In this document: one piece after another, positions 33,951 to 41,004 of the stretch
Layout of the letters: each line of letters opens with the position of its first letter
Position numbering within the stretch: position 1 is the first letter of the stretch
Source: Polyangiaceae bacterium
GTDB taxonomy: Bacteria; Myxococcota_A; Polyangia; Polyangiales; Polyangiaceae
DNA length: 64,000 bases
Assembly (NCBI GenBank): GCA_019637295.1
Contig: JAHBVX010000004.1
Span: 496,001-560,000, forward strand
Direction of reading: 5' to 3'
Program-made: the position numbers and the translations under genes
The notes under the pieces: model-generated
Told to the model about the DNA's origin: nothing
The model's database searches: none
Seen by the model: the letters and a program-made list of their open reading frames with translations, nothing else

Positions 33951-35504
33951 ATGGGACGCCCGACATCGCTTGCGCTGGCGGCCTTGCTCGCAGCTTGCTT
34001 GCCGATCGCCTGCGCCGGGAGCGATGACGACGGCCCCGGCGGCCACAGCGGGAGCGGCGGGACAGGCAACTCCGGGGGCATCGCCAGCGGCGGAGCGTGG
34101 GCCGGCGGGACGAGCGGCAGCGGCGCGACGGGTGCGAGCGCCGGCGCGCCCGGAGACGACCCCTGTGCGGGGCAGGCGGATGGCGCGCACTGCGGCTCGG
34201 ACCTCGGCGGTGGAGCCGATCACCTCACGCTGTACACCTGCCTCGCGTCGGTTACCACGCAGGCGAGCGCCTGCGCCCACGGCTGCACGGGCGGCAGCTG
34301 CAGCTCGCCTCCGTCGGATCCGTGCGCCAGCGCTCCCGGCGCAGGCACCTACTGCGGGGTGTCCCTCGCCGGAGGCGATTCGAGCACGCTGTACGTCTGC
34401 GCGGGCGGCCAGACGACCAGCACGATCGCTTGCCCAGCCGCGTGCCAGAGCAATCCGCCCGGGACTCCCGACGCCTGTGCGTCGAACGACCCGTGCACCG
34501 GAGCCTACGCGGGCAACGGAAAGTACTGTGGCCAGGCGCTCCCGGGGGGCAGCCCGAACAAGCTCTACACCTGCTCCGGAGGCGCCACCACGGCCGCCGT
34601 CACCTGCAACGGAGCGTGCGTCGAGGCGCCGCCCGGAACCCCCGACGCTTGCGCATCGGGCGATCCCTGTCAGGGGGCGAACGGCGGCAACGGCCCCTAC
34701 TGCGGCTCATCGCTTCCGGGCGGCGACGCCAACACGCTGTACCACTGCACCAATCTCACGACCGCGAGCACTCAGGGCTGCCCCAACGGCTGCCAAGCCA
34801 ACCCACCCGGGACACCCGACGCCTGCAAGAGCGGCGGTGGCGACCCCTGCAGCAGCGCCGCCAGCAACGGCGAGTATTGCGGCGGCTCGCTGAGCGGAGG
34901 CGATCCGAGCAAGCTCTACACCTGCCTGAACAAGACGACGAGCTCGGTGGTGACGTGCAGCAACGGCTGCAAGCAGAACCCGCCCGGCACTCCGGACCAG
35001 TGCGCTGCGGGCGGCAGCGGCAGTTGTTGCGTGACCAAGCCTCCGGGCTCCCTCACGCAGGGGTTCACGGCCAACTGCAGCGCGAACACCGGACACTTTG
35101 GCATGGACTACTCCGCGAGCATCGGCACGCCGATCTATGCGGGTGTGAGCGGCACCATCAAGCTCGTGACCGGGTATCCCAACTGCTACGACCCGGTGAC
35201 CAAGAGCTGCAACACCGCGTGCTACCAGTCGAACTTCAACTACCTGCGCATCAAGGCCAGCTGTGGTGATCCCAACGACGCTGCGAACGACCTGTACGTG
35301 TACTACCTGCACATTCACAAGGCAGCCCCTGGCGTCAGCGATGGAGCCGCCGTCAAGCAGGGGGACTTCGTCGCGGAGGTGGGCAACTCCGGCTGCTCGA
35401 GCGGCCCGCACACGCACATCGAGGTGGTGAGCGTACCGAAGGGCGCGAGCCCGTCGCTACACTCCTGCAAGAGCGTGAACCCCACTACCCGCTACTGCCC
35501 ATAG
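33951..35504 (+). CDS. M23 (LytM) peptidase lipoprotein with Cys-rich repeats
   Basis: This 517-residue protein has a lipobox (LPIAC) and a Gly/Ser linker. Five Cys-rich repeats of about 50-60 residues follow, patterned as YCG-x-LPGG, LY-x-C, TT, C, GC and PPGTPDAC. The C terminus is an M23 zinc peptidase domain with HFGMDYSASIGTPIYAG and the HTHIEV motif, which supply the His/Asp ligands. M23 enzymes cleave peptidoglycan cross-links. The repeats may bind a wall polymer. It could serve wall remodelling or predation. Confidence 0.82.
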   Translation: MGRPTSLALAALLAACLPIACAGSDDDGPGGHSGSGGTGNSGGIASGGAWAGGTSGSGATGASAGAPGDDPCAGQADGAHCGSDLGGGADHLTLYTCLASVTTQASACAHGCTGGSCSSPPSDPCASAPGAGTYCGVSLAGGDSSTLYVCAGGQTTSTIACPAACQSNPPGTPDACASNDPCTGAYAGNGKYCGQALPGGSPNKLYTCSGGATTAAVTCNGACVEAPPGTPDACASGDPCQGANGGNGPYCGSSLPGGDANTLYHCTNLTTASTQGCPNGCQANPPGTPDACKSGGGDPCSSAASNGEYCGGSLSGGDPSKLYTCLNKTTSSVVTCSNGCKQNPPGTPDQCAAGGSGSCCVTKPPGSLTQGFTANCSANTGHFGMDYSASIGTPIYAGVSGTIKLVTGYPNCYDPVTKSCNTACYQSNFNYLRIKASCGDPNDAANDLYVYYLHIHKAAPGVSDGAAVKQGDFVAEVGNSGCSSGPHTHIEVVSVPKGASPSLHSCKSVNPTTRYCP

Positions 35505-35516
35505 CCCGGAGGTGAG

Positions 35517-36332
35517 ATGATCATCGATGCCTGGATGCAGCCGCCGACGCTGCGCTTCATCGGACACGAGATGTTCGAGCCGCTGCGCCGCTGGACGAAG
35601 CTGGAGGTCCCCACGGCGGAGCTGCCCTTCGATTTCACCCTGGGCGCCATGGACGCGGGAGGCGTGCGGGTCGGGGTGTTCAGCGCTTGGCAGGGCCCGG
35701 ACGGCGCCATCATCTCGAACGACGAGGTCAAGCACTTCATCGACCAGGCGCCTACGCGCTGCGTTGGACTGGCGTCCGTCGACCTCGCACGTCCCATGCT
35801 CGCGGTCCGCGAACTGCGCCGCGCCGTCAAGGAGCTCGGCTTCGTGGGGCTGCGTCTGTTGCCGTGGCTCTGGGGTTTGCCGCCGAATGATCGCCGCTAC
35901 TACCCGCTGTACGCCGAGTGCGTGGAGCTCGGCGTCCCGTTCTGCACCCAGGTCGGACACACCGGCCCGCTGCGGGCGAGCGATACGGGCCGACCGATCC
36001 CCTACCTGGACGACGTCGCCCTGGACTTCCCGGAGCTCGTGATCGTCGGTGGGCACATTGGCTACCCCTGGACCGAGGAGATGATCTCGCTCTGCCGCAA
36101 GTACCCCAACGTGTACCTGGACACCTCCGCGTACACCGCCAAGCGCTACCCCAGAGCGCTGGTGGACTACCTGCGCGCCGACGGGCGGCGCAAGGTCTTG
36201 TACGGCTCGAACTACCCCATGCTGCTGCCCGCTCAAGCCCTCGCCGAGGTGAGCGCTCTTGGCCTGGACGATGACGCGACCGAGCGCTTCCTCAGCAAGA
36301 ACGCCAGTCAGGTGTTTCGACTGCCCGCCTGA
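35517..36332 (+). CDS. Amidohydrolase-2 family protein
   Basis: This 271-residue TIM-barrel protein is of the amidohydrolase-2/decarboxylase-like group. It shows VGLRLLPWLWGLPPNDRRYYPLY, PFCTQVGHTGPL, VIVGGHIGYPWTEEM and VLYGSNYPMLLP. The N-terminal HxH pair is not obvious (the start reads MIIDAWMQPP), so metal binding may be reduced. AGGTGAG precedes the ATG. The stop overlaps the next gene by one base, so the two are coupled. Confidence 0.8.
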   Translation: MIIDAWMQPPTLRFIGHEMFEPLRRWTKLEVPTAELPFDFTLGAMDAGGVRVGVFSAWQGPDGAIISNDEVKHFIDQAPTRCVGLASVDLARPMLAVRELRRAVKELGFVGLRLLPWLWGLPPNDRRYYPLYAECVELGVPFCTQVGHTGPLRASDTGRPIPYLDDVALDFPELVIVGGHIGYPWTEEMISLCRKYPNVYLDTSAYTAKRYPRALVDYLRADGRRKVLYGSNYPMLLPAQALAEVSALGLDDDATERFLSKNASQVFRLPA

Positions 36333-36799
36333 TGGCCTACTCCCTCAGCTTCGAGACCACGCTGCCGGTGCCGGCGGACGAGGCCTGGCGCTGGGTCACC
36401 TCCGTCGCGGGCATCGCGCGAGAGATGGCACCCTATCTCTCGATGTCCGTCCCACCGCGCGTCACCGACCTCGGCTCGCTGCAGGTGAAGCCGGGCGAGC
36501 GACTGTTTCGGAGCTGGATCAAGCTGTTCGGCGTGCTGCCCATCGATTACTCGGAGTTGACGCTGCTCGAGCTCTCCCCCGGCGGGGGCTTCGTCGAGCA
36601 GTCACCCATGGGCAGCATGAAGCTCTGGCGCCACGAACGTCGCGTCACCGGCGACGGACGCGCCTGCACGGTGCGGGACGAGCTAACCTTCGAACCGCGC
36701 TTCGCTGGGCCGCTCGTGCGGCGAATCGTGCGCGCGTTCTTCACTCATCGTCATCGGATGCTGGCGCGCCACCTCGGGCGGCGCCTTTCCCCGGCGTGA
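36332..36799 (+). CDS. SRPBCC-like protein of unknown function
   Basis: This 155-residue protein has a START/SRPBCC-like pattern: LPVPADEAWRWVTSVAGI near the N terminus, beta strands in the middle, and a closing helix (LVRRIVRAFFTHRHRMLARHL). Such folds bind hydrophobic ligands. It is coupled to the amidohydrolase gene and may act on the same compound. The accessory island begins directly downstream. Confidence 0.65.
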   Translation: MAYSLSFETTLPVPADEAWRWVTSVAGIAREMAPYLSMSVPPRVTDLGSLQVKPGERLFRSWIKLFGVLPIDYSELTLLELSPGGGFVEQSPMGSMKLWRHERRVTGDGRACTVRDELTFEPRFAGPLVRRIVRAFFTHRHRMLARHLGRRLSPA

Positions 36800-36983
36800 A
36801 CAGCTCGACGTCTACGAACTTGCCCGGAGAGCAGCCGTCCGCCGCGCTCGAGGTGGAGCAGGTAGCGCTCCACCAGGAAGTGCTGAAAGCCGTCTGGTTC
36901 TCCGTCGCCATTTGCGCCTCCGGTGGAGGCCGGGATGGGGGACTCACGAGCACTCGGACGCCGACCTCGCGGGCCGCAAGCAT
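36800..36983 (-). pseudogene. Remnant of a DUF2071 (YqjF)-like gene
   Basis: On the minus strand, bases near 36800-36910 encode FLVERYLLHLERGGRLLSG, which matches the central part of DUF2071/YqjF proteins. No complete frame surrounds it. It is cut on one side near the SRPBCC-like gene and on the other by the IS21-like repeat region. It looks like a gene broken by an insertion and a rearrangement. Confidence 0.45.
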
Positions 36984-37010
36984 CGCCTATTTCCTGAACG
37001 CTTGCTCAGT

Positions 37011-37107
37011 GGTGATCAAGGCCCCCGTAACGGGTGATCAAGCTCCCGAAATGGGTGATCACCATGCGCCGAAAGAGGTGATCACGATGGCGCGTAATCG
37101 GTGATCA
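37011..37107 (+). mobile_element. Five GGTGATCA repeats, possible IS21-type element end
   Basis: GGTGATCA occurs at 37011, 37033, 37054, 37077 and 37100, a spacing of 21-23 bp, with related intervening bases (CGATGGCGCGTAATC-like). Multiple 20-odd-bp terminal repeats of this sort are typical of IS21-family ends, where they bind the transposase. No istA or istB gene is in the window, so this would be an orphan end. Confidence 0.5.
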
Positions 37108-37217
37108 CGATGGTGCGCAGCACGCAGACGGCGTCCGAGCGGATTCGGGCTAGGTCGTCCCGTGCGCTGGGCGAGCTGATTAGTGGAAGCGGCGAGTCCC
37201 ACGTACACGCGCTGCAT

Positions 37218-37377
37218 CCCGCCGGCCTCCTCCATCGCGCGCGAAGCCCGTCGCGCGCAAGCGCGCGCGCAGGCCGCAGCGACGGAGAGAGTCGTTTCAC
37301 CTCCTCGAGCTGAGGCGGCCGAGCACGGGCGAGCACGTCGGCTGAGCCCGCGATTTGGGGGAGGCAAGGGTTGCAGG
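37218..37377 (+). repeat. Long direct repeat, copy A
   Basis: This 160-bp sequence recurs at 39406-39564 with only a handful of differences. It includes an inverted repeat, GCGCGCGA (37237-37244) with TCGCGCGC (37251-37258). The end TTTGGGGGAGGCAAGGGTTG is shared. The copies bracket about 2.0 kb holding the toxin/immunity-like genes, so they may be recombination boundaries. Confidence 0.85.
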
Positions 37378-37889
37378 CCGCAGTCTTGCGGCCGCGCCGA
37401 AGATCCCCTCGCAGCTTCACGGCGGGCTGCAACCCGGGTGGGGGCAACAAAGCACCCGAGGCGCCACCACCCCCAAACCCAGCCTCTCCGGCTGCAACCA
37501 GATCTTCTGCTGGGGCGAGAGTGGCTGGAAGGTCAACAAGGGTGCGGGGGACGTGGTGCCTACGCCGTACGGGCCGGCGCACCAAGCCACGAGCAAAGCG
37601 GCACTCTCCGGCCGTTCGTCGGTTGAAAGTTGGAACCACAGGACGAAGTGAAGCAACCGGTTCGCACTCTTGGGCGCTCGAACATCCGTTGTCTCCGGGC
37701 TTCGCAGGGCGCCATGGCATTCCAGAAAGCAATGTCGCGAACGCAAACTTCATACAGACGGCAAAGCAGCGCCCGGGTGCAAGCTTTGTGACGCGGCCCG
37801 CACCAGCCTTCGGAGAGAATGCGGGCGGCGCAATGGAAGTCGTCGTACCGCCGGACGGCGTGGTGATGCAGTCCTTCACGATGCAATAG
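37371..37889 (+). CDS. Orphan polymorphic-toxin-like C-terminus (fragment)
   Basis: The frame is open for 172 codons, but only the last 80 or so look like protein: HGIPESNVANANFIQ, then PGASFVTRPAPAFG and GGAMEVVVPPDGVVMQSF. The upstream part is Arg/Pro-rich and runs into the direct repeat. Short C-terminal domains ending this way resemble the toxin tips of Rhs-type polymorphic toxins, some of which are ADP-ribosyltransferase-like; the family here is not identified. No delivery domain is attached. An immunity-like gene begins 8 bp later. Confidence 0.45.
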   Translation: MQAAVLRPRRRSPRSFTAGCNPGGGNKAPEAPPPPNPASPAATRSSAGARVAGRSTRVRGTWCLRRTGRRTKPRAKRHSPAVRRLKVGTTGRSEATGSHSWALEHPLSPGFAGRHGIPESNVANANFIQTAKQRPGASFVTRPAPAFGENAGGAMEVVVPPDGVVMQSFTMQ

Positions 37890-37897
37890 GTGCGGAG

Positions 37898-38143
37898 ATG
37901 CAACAGAATGTCTACGATCAAGTCGAAGCAATCGCGATCAACCTGGAGACCGCGGGGTTTAGCTTGCGTGCGCGAACCCTGCGTGACGCCATCGCGGCCG
38001 GCGCAACCGGTGGCGAGATTCAAATGGCGCTTCGCTTTCATCTCCAAGCAATCTTGCGTGAAGAGTTGAGCGTTCCGGAGGAAATGAAACAGTCAATTCG
38101 TGGGCTGGTCGCAACCCTAAACGTGTCGCTTGGAGATGAATGA
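37898..38143 (+). CDS. Small helical protein, probable immunity protein
   Basis: This 81-residue protein reads as two helical halves: VYDQVEAIAINLETAGFSLRARTLRDAI, then GATGGEIQMALRFHLQAIL and LSVPEEMKQSIRGLVATL. AGGTG lies about 5 bases before the ATG. Small proteins with a GATG-EI-M-LR-HL pattern are often found beside polymorphic toxins, from memory rather than a search. Its position after a toxin-like tip suggests immunity. Its stop overlaps the ATG of the next gene. Confidence 0.6.
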   Translation: MQQNVYDQVEAIAINLETAGFSLRARTLRDAIAAGATGGEIQMALRFHLQAILREELSVPEEMKQSIRGLVATLNVSLGDE

Positions 38144-38454
38144 GGCGCGCGCACGGTAGTGCCCGATCACCCACGCCGCCTCGACTCGATGACTACGTCG
38201 GCCGTTGGGGAGGACGGCCCGGGGAGACGTACTGGACAGACTCGAAGTTCCGCTCCGCGGACCGAGCGCAAGACCGCTTGTCTCTGCCGAACCGCCCTGA
38301 GGTGCAGATGGAGTTCAGGTTGAAGGGTTCACCCACCGTGAGCCGCGACGGCACGCGCGTCGCGCCCGACTACGGCGGGCGCGGCGGAGGCCGTGAATAC
38401 ATGTCCACGGATCCGGTCGAGGTGGAGATAGTCAATGTCCAACCATACCGATGA
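38140..38454 (+). CDS. Second orphan toxin-like C-terminal domain
   Basis: This 104-residue protein contains TYWTDSKFRSADRAQDRLSLP, QMEFRLKGSPTVSRDGTRVAP, and GGRGGGREYMSTDPVEVEIVNV. The last part has the same layout as the end of the fragment at 37371 (TRPAPAFG, GGAMEVVVPPDGV), which suggests two toxin tips of one superfamily. The ATG overlaps the immunity-like gene stop, and the 3' end overlaps the next gene by 20 bp. No secretion or delivery domain is present. Confidence 0.5.
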   Translation: MRRAHGSARSPTPPRLDDYVGRWGGRPGETYWTDSKFRSADRAQDRLSLPNRPEVQMEFRLKGSPTVSRDGTRVAPDYGGRGGGREYMSTDPVEVEIVNVQPYR

Positions 38455-38827
38455 GCTCGTAGGCCGTTCGTTCTCGGCCAGCATTGGCGAACCCTGGGAC
38501 TTTGAGTCGGACGCCGGTCCGAACCGGCTGGACGGAAGGGTCACAGCTGTTTCGACCGATGCGGAGTCCCCTTGGTGCTTGTGCACCGTGTCGGTGTTCC
38601 GCAATGGTGGTAGGGCCGTGACGACTGTCGCGATAGTTGACCGCTATGCAACGCAAGATGGGCTTCTACGGCGGCTTGCGCGCGGGGAGAGAGTGGGCGC
38701 CAACTTCGTGTATGACCCGCTTGGTAGTGACCTAATGGCGACGGATCTCAGAGCTGCACTCGCTAGAGGATCCGGGCTCGCGTTTCTCGCAGGGGCTGTG
38801 CAGATGGTGAATGACTGGGACAGCTGA
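38435..38827 (+). CDS. Probable immunity protein, unknown family
   Basis: This 130-residue protein begins inside the end of the second toxin-like gene, in another frame. It is acidic and beta-rich at the start (DELVGRSFSASIGEPWDFES), with a hydrophobic C-terminal helix (SGLAFLAGAVQMVNDW). No family is recognised. Overlap with the toxin-like gene and the low local GC make an immunity role likely. Confidence 0.55.
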   Translation: MSNHTDELVGRSFSASIGEPWDFESDAGPNRLDGRVTAVSTDAESPWCLCTVSVFRNGGRAVTTVAIVDRYATQDGLLRRLARGERVGANFVYDPLGSDLMATDLRAALARGSGLAFLAGAVQMVNDWDS

Positions 38828-38830
38828 TCC

Positions 38831-39367
38831 TTGCCGCAAGGACACATCTGGCTGGTCGACGATCGTCGGGCCGGTCAACCACATTCCGGTGAAATCAGGA
38901 TGGCTCGGCGGCAATTCCGGCTTGGATGTGAACCCCGCGGTGCATCCTACGAAGCTCTCCTGCGCAGGGTCGCGGAGTTCTCCTCGCTAGTCTTGGTGGT
39001 CGTTCGCGACGACCTTGGGCTGACTGACGAGGCAAGGCAACTCCTGAACGAGCTAGACAAACTCGGAAGCTCACAGATGCGGGCTTCCGAGTGGCCAGGT
39101 ACACAGCTGCTCGGAGGCGAGGCCTCGATCTGGAGGGCACCTGTGACCGACAAGCTCGTCGAGATCCTAGTCCGGGCAAGTGACAGCCTCTATGGCTGGC
39201 AGCAGCCCCAGCTTCCGGAGGACCTGGCCTTTCTCAGGACTGACGGTTCAACGGTGCTGGGCACCGTCGCGCATGAAGAGGACGGGTGGCTGGAACTTGC
39301 CGATCAGGAGTACTCGAGCATTGTCGCCTCGTGCGGTGCACTGCTCGACCTTGTACCTGAAGAGTAG
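38831..39367 (+). CDS. Probable immunity-type protein, unknown family
   Basis: This 178-residue protein starts with a TTG at 38831, 3 bp after the previous stop. An ATG at 38900 is possible but would remove the opening IWLVDDRRAG. It contains FSSLVLVVVRDDLGLTDEARQLLNEL, SEWPGTQLLGGEASI, and SLYGWQQPQLPEDLAFLRTDGS. The composition is more AT-rich than the flanks. It is last in the cassette, just before direct repeat copy B. Confidence 0.55.
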   Translation: MPQGHIWLVDDRRAGQPHSGEIRMARRQFRLGCEPRGASYEALLRRVAEFSSLVLVVVRDDLGLTDEARQLLNELDKLGSSQMRASEWPGTQLLGGEASIWRAPVTDKLVEILVRASDSLYGWQQPQLPEDLAFLRTDGSTVLGTVAHEEDGWLELADQEYSSIVASCGALLDLVPEE

Positions 39368-39405
39368 CTCGAGGGGGTCCAGCGTGTTGCCCAGTCCGAG
39401 GCGAG

Positions 39406-39564
39406 CCCGCCGGCCTCCTCCATCGCGCGCGAAGCCCGTCGCGCGCAAGCGCGCGCGCAGGCCGCAGCGACGGAGCGAGTCGTTTCACCTCGTCGAGCTG
39501 AGGCGGCCGAGCACGGGCGAGCACGCGGCTGAGGCTGCGATTTGGGGGAGGCAAGGGTTGCAGG
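39406..39564 (+). repeat. Long direct repeat, copy B
   Basis: This is the second copy of the sequence at 37218-37377, 159 bp long and in the same orientation, including the inner hairpin (39425-39432 with 39439-39446). It fills most of the 209-bp gap between the cassette and the convergent channel gene. Confidence 0.85.
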
Positions 39565-39576
39565 TCGCCGCCCTCG

Positions 39577-41004
39577 CTAGCTGCGACGCTTGGCCATGAT
39601 GATGCGCTGACCCGCCTCGAGCACGAAATCTGCGGGCGGATTGATGACCGTGTCCGAGGGACCGGGCCCGGTGCGCACCGCCAGCAAGATCGCGTCGTGA
39701 CGGCTCTTGATGCGCCCGAGAGCGTCGGCCACCGACAGCCCGACCAGCTCGCCGGCCACGCGCTCGGTCCGGAGCTGCGCGTCGTCGCCGTTGCCGAGCA
39801 GCACCGCGAGCAGCGGCAGGGCGTCGCGATTCTTCACCAGCGACGCCATGGCCGCGCCGACGTACTCGTCGCTGACGATGACGTTCTCCACCCCCGCCTC
39901 CCGCAGGCTGACCTCGTTCTCGCGATTGAGCAACTGCACGATGGTGTGGATACGCGAGTTGAGCCGCTCGATGAGGAGCGCAGCCAACACCGTGCGTGCG
40001 TCCCGGTCCTGAGGGCTACGGTCCTCCTTGCCGCGATCCGAGAGCAGCACCGCGTAGCGCGCGCGTTCGATGCCCGCCGAACGCAGTATCGCGCTCTTGG
40101 TGAAGTCGTCGTGGATGACCCGCACCCGGGTGAAGAGATCGCCGAGCGCCGACTCGTCCGGTGGCGCCCCATCCGTGATCACGACGACCTCGCGCGCCTC
40201 CGCGTCCGCGTACAGCTCCCGGATCAACAGGGGGGCCGCGCCGTTCCACCCGCAGATCACGACGTGGCGTTCCAGCTCCTCGACACTCATGGGCGACATC
40301 CTCAGCTTCTTCAGTGACTCGATCATGACGGCGCTGACGGTCCCGGTGAAGAACGCAAACAGGGTCATCCCGCCGAGCATCAAGGAGAGGGTGACGGTGC
40401 GCCCGAACCGGGTGACGGGCTCGGCGCCGATGGGCTCGGCGGCCGCCACCGTCATGACCGCATACCAGAGGGCTTCCTCGAGCGTGTCGAGGGTCTCGAG
40501 ATCCCGCCCCTCGGTGTAGCGCATGCTGATCGCACCCATCAGCACCGTCACCACGATGGCGAGCCCGGCGAATACATACTCGAACTTGATGACCTGCAGC
40601 AGCTTGCGCACGAAGCCGACGCGGTGTCCGAGGATCACGCCGAAGCGAAACAGCCTCAGCAGGCGCAAGATGCGCAGCACGCGGAACGCTCGAAACAGCG
40701 GCAGCACGGCGATGATGTCCAGCCAGAAGCGCCGGAAGAACCGCCGCTTGTGGCGCTCCGCCAGAAACCGGAGCGATAGCTCCCCCACGAACACCCAAGT
40801 GATGACGTCGTTGGCGTACTCCACGCTCGCGCGCAACGTGGAGCTTCGCGACAGAGACGCCTCGGCCAGCAACAAGCCCACGCTGATGACGATGAGCAGC
40901 GCGACGAACACCTCCGTCGCCAGGTGGTTCATCGTCGCGTCGAGGCGTTCCCGCAGGGTGGGCGCTCGCGGCGCCAGCATGGAGTCCGGCGAGTCAGTAG
41001 GCAT
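39577..41004 (-). CDS. Voltage-sensor-type ion channel with RCK/TrkA domain, non-canonical filter
   Basis: This 475-residue protein has six membrane segments. S4 is RAFRVLRILRLLRLFRFG with regularly spaced Arg. The pore helix is followed by TVAAAEPIGAEPVTRFGR where potassium channels have TTVGYGD-x-x-P-V-T-x-x-GR. The cytoplasmic half holds TrkA_N/RCK-like motifs (HVVICGWNGAAPLLIREL, LRSAGIERARYAVLLSD) and a TrkA_C-like end. The fold is clearly that of a channel, but the filter predicts a different ion. It overlaps the lytic transglycosylase gene by 11 bp. Confidence 0.85.
   Translation of the reverse strand: MPTDSPDSMLAPRAPTLRERLDATMNHLATEVFVALLIVISVGLLLAEASLSRSSTLRASVEYANDVITWVFVGELSLRFLAERHKRRFFRRFWLDIIAVLPLFRAFRVLRILRLLRLFRFGVILGHRVGFVRKLLQVIKFEYVFAGLAIVVTVLMGAISMRYTEGRDLETLDTLEEALWYAVMTVAAAEPIGAEPVTRFGRTVTLSLMLGGMTLFAFFTGTVSAVMIESLKKLRMSPMSVEELERHVVICGWNGAAPLLIRELYADAEAREVVVITDGAPPDESALGDLFTRVRVIHDDFTKSAILRSAGIERARYAVLLSDRGKEDRSPQDRDARTVLAALLIERLNSRIHTIVQLLNRENEVSLREAGVENVIVSDEYVGAAMASLVKNRDALPLLAVLLGNGDDAQLRTERVAGELVGLSVADALGRIKSRHDAILLAVRTGPGPSDTVINPPADFVLEAGQRIIMAKRRS

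Noticed and set aside
37011-37107. CRISPR or phage-type direct repeat array
   Set aside because: Repeats are only 8 bp with short related intervals and no spacers of unique sequence; an IS21-type end explains them better.
37082-38047. 321-codon minus-strand frame across repeat copy A and the toxin-like gene
   Set aside because: It runs through the direct repeat and antisense to genes with better start sites and protein-like composition; no domain was recognised.
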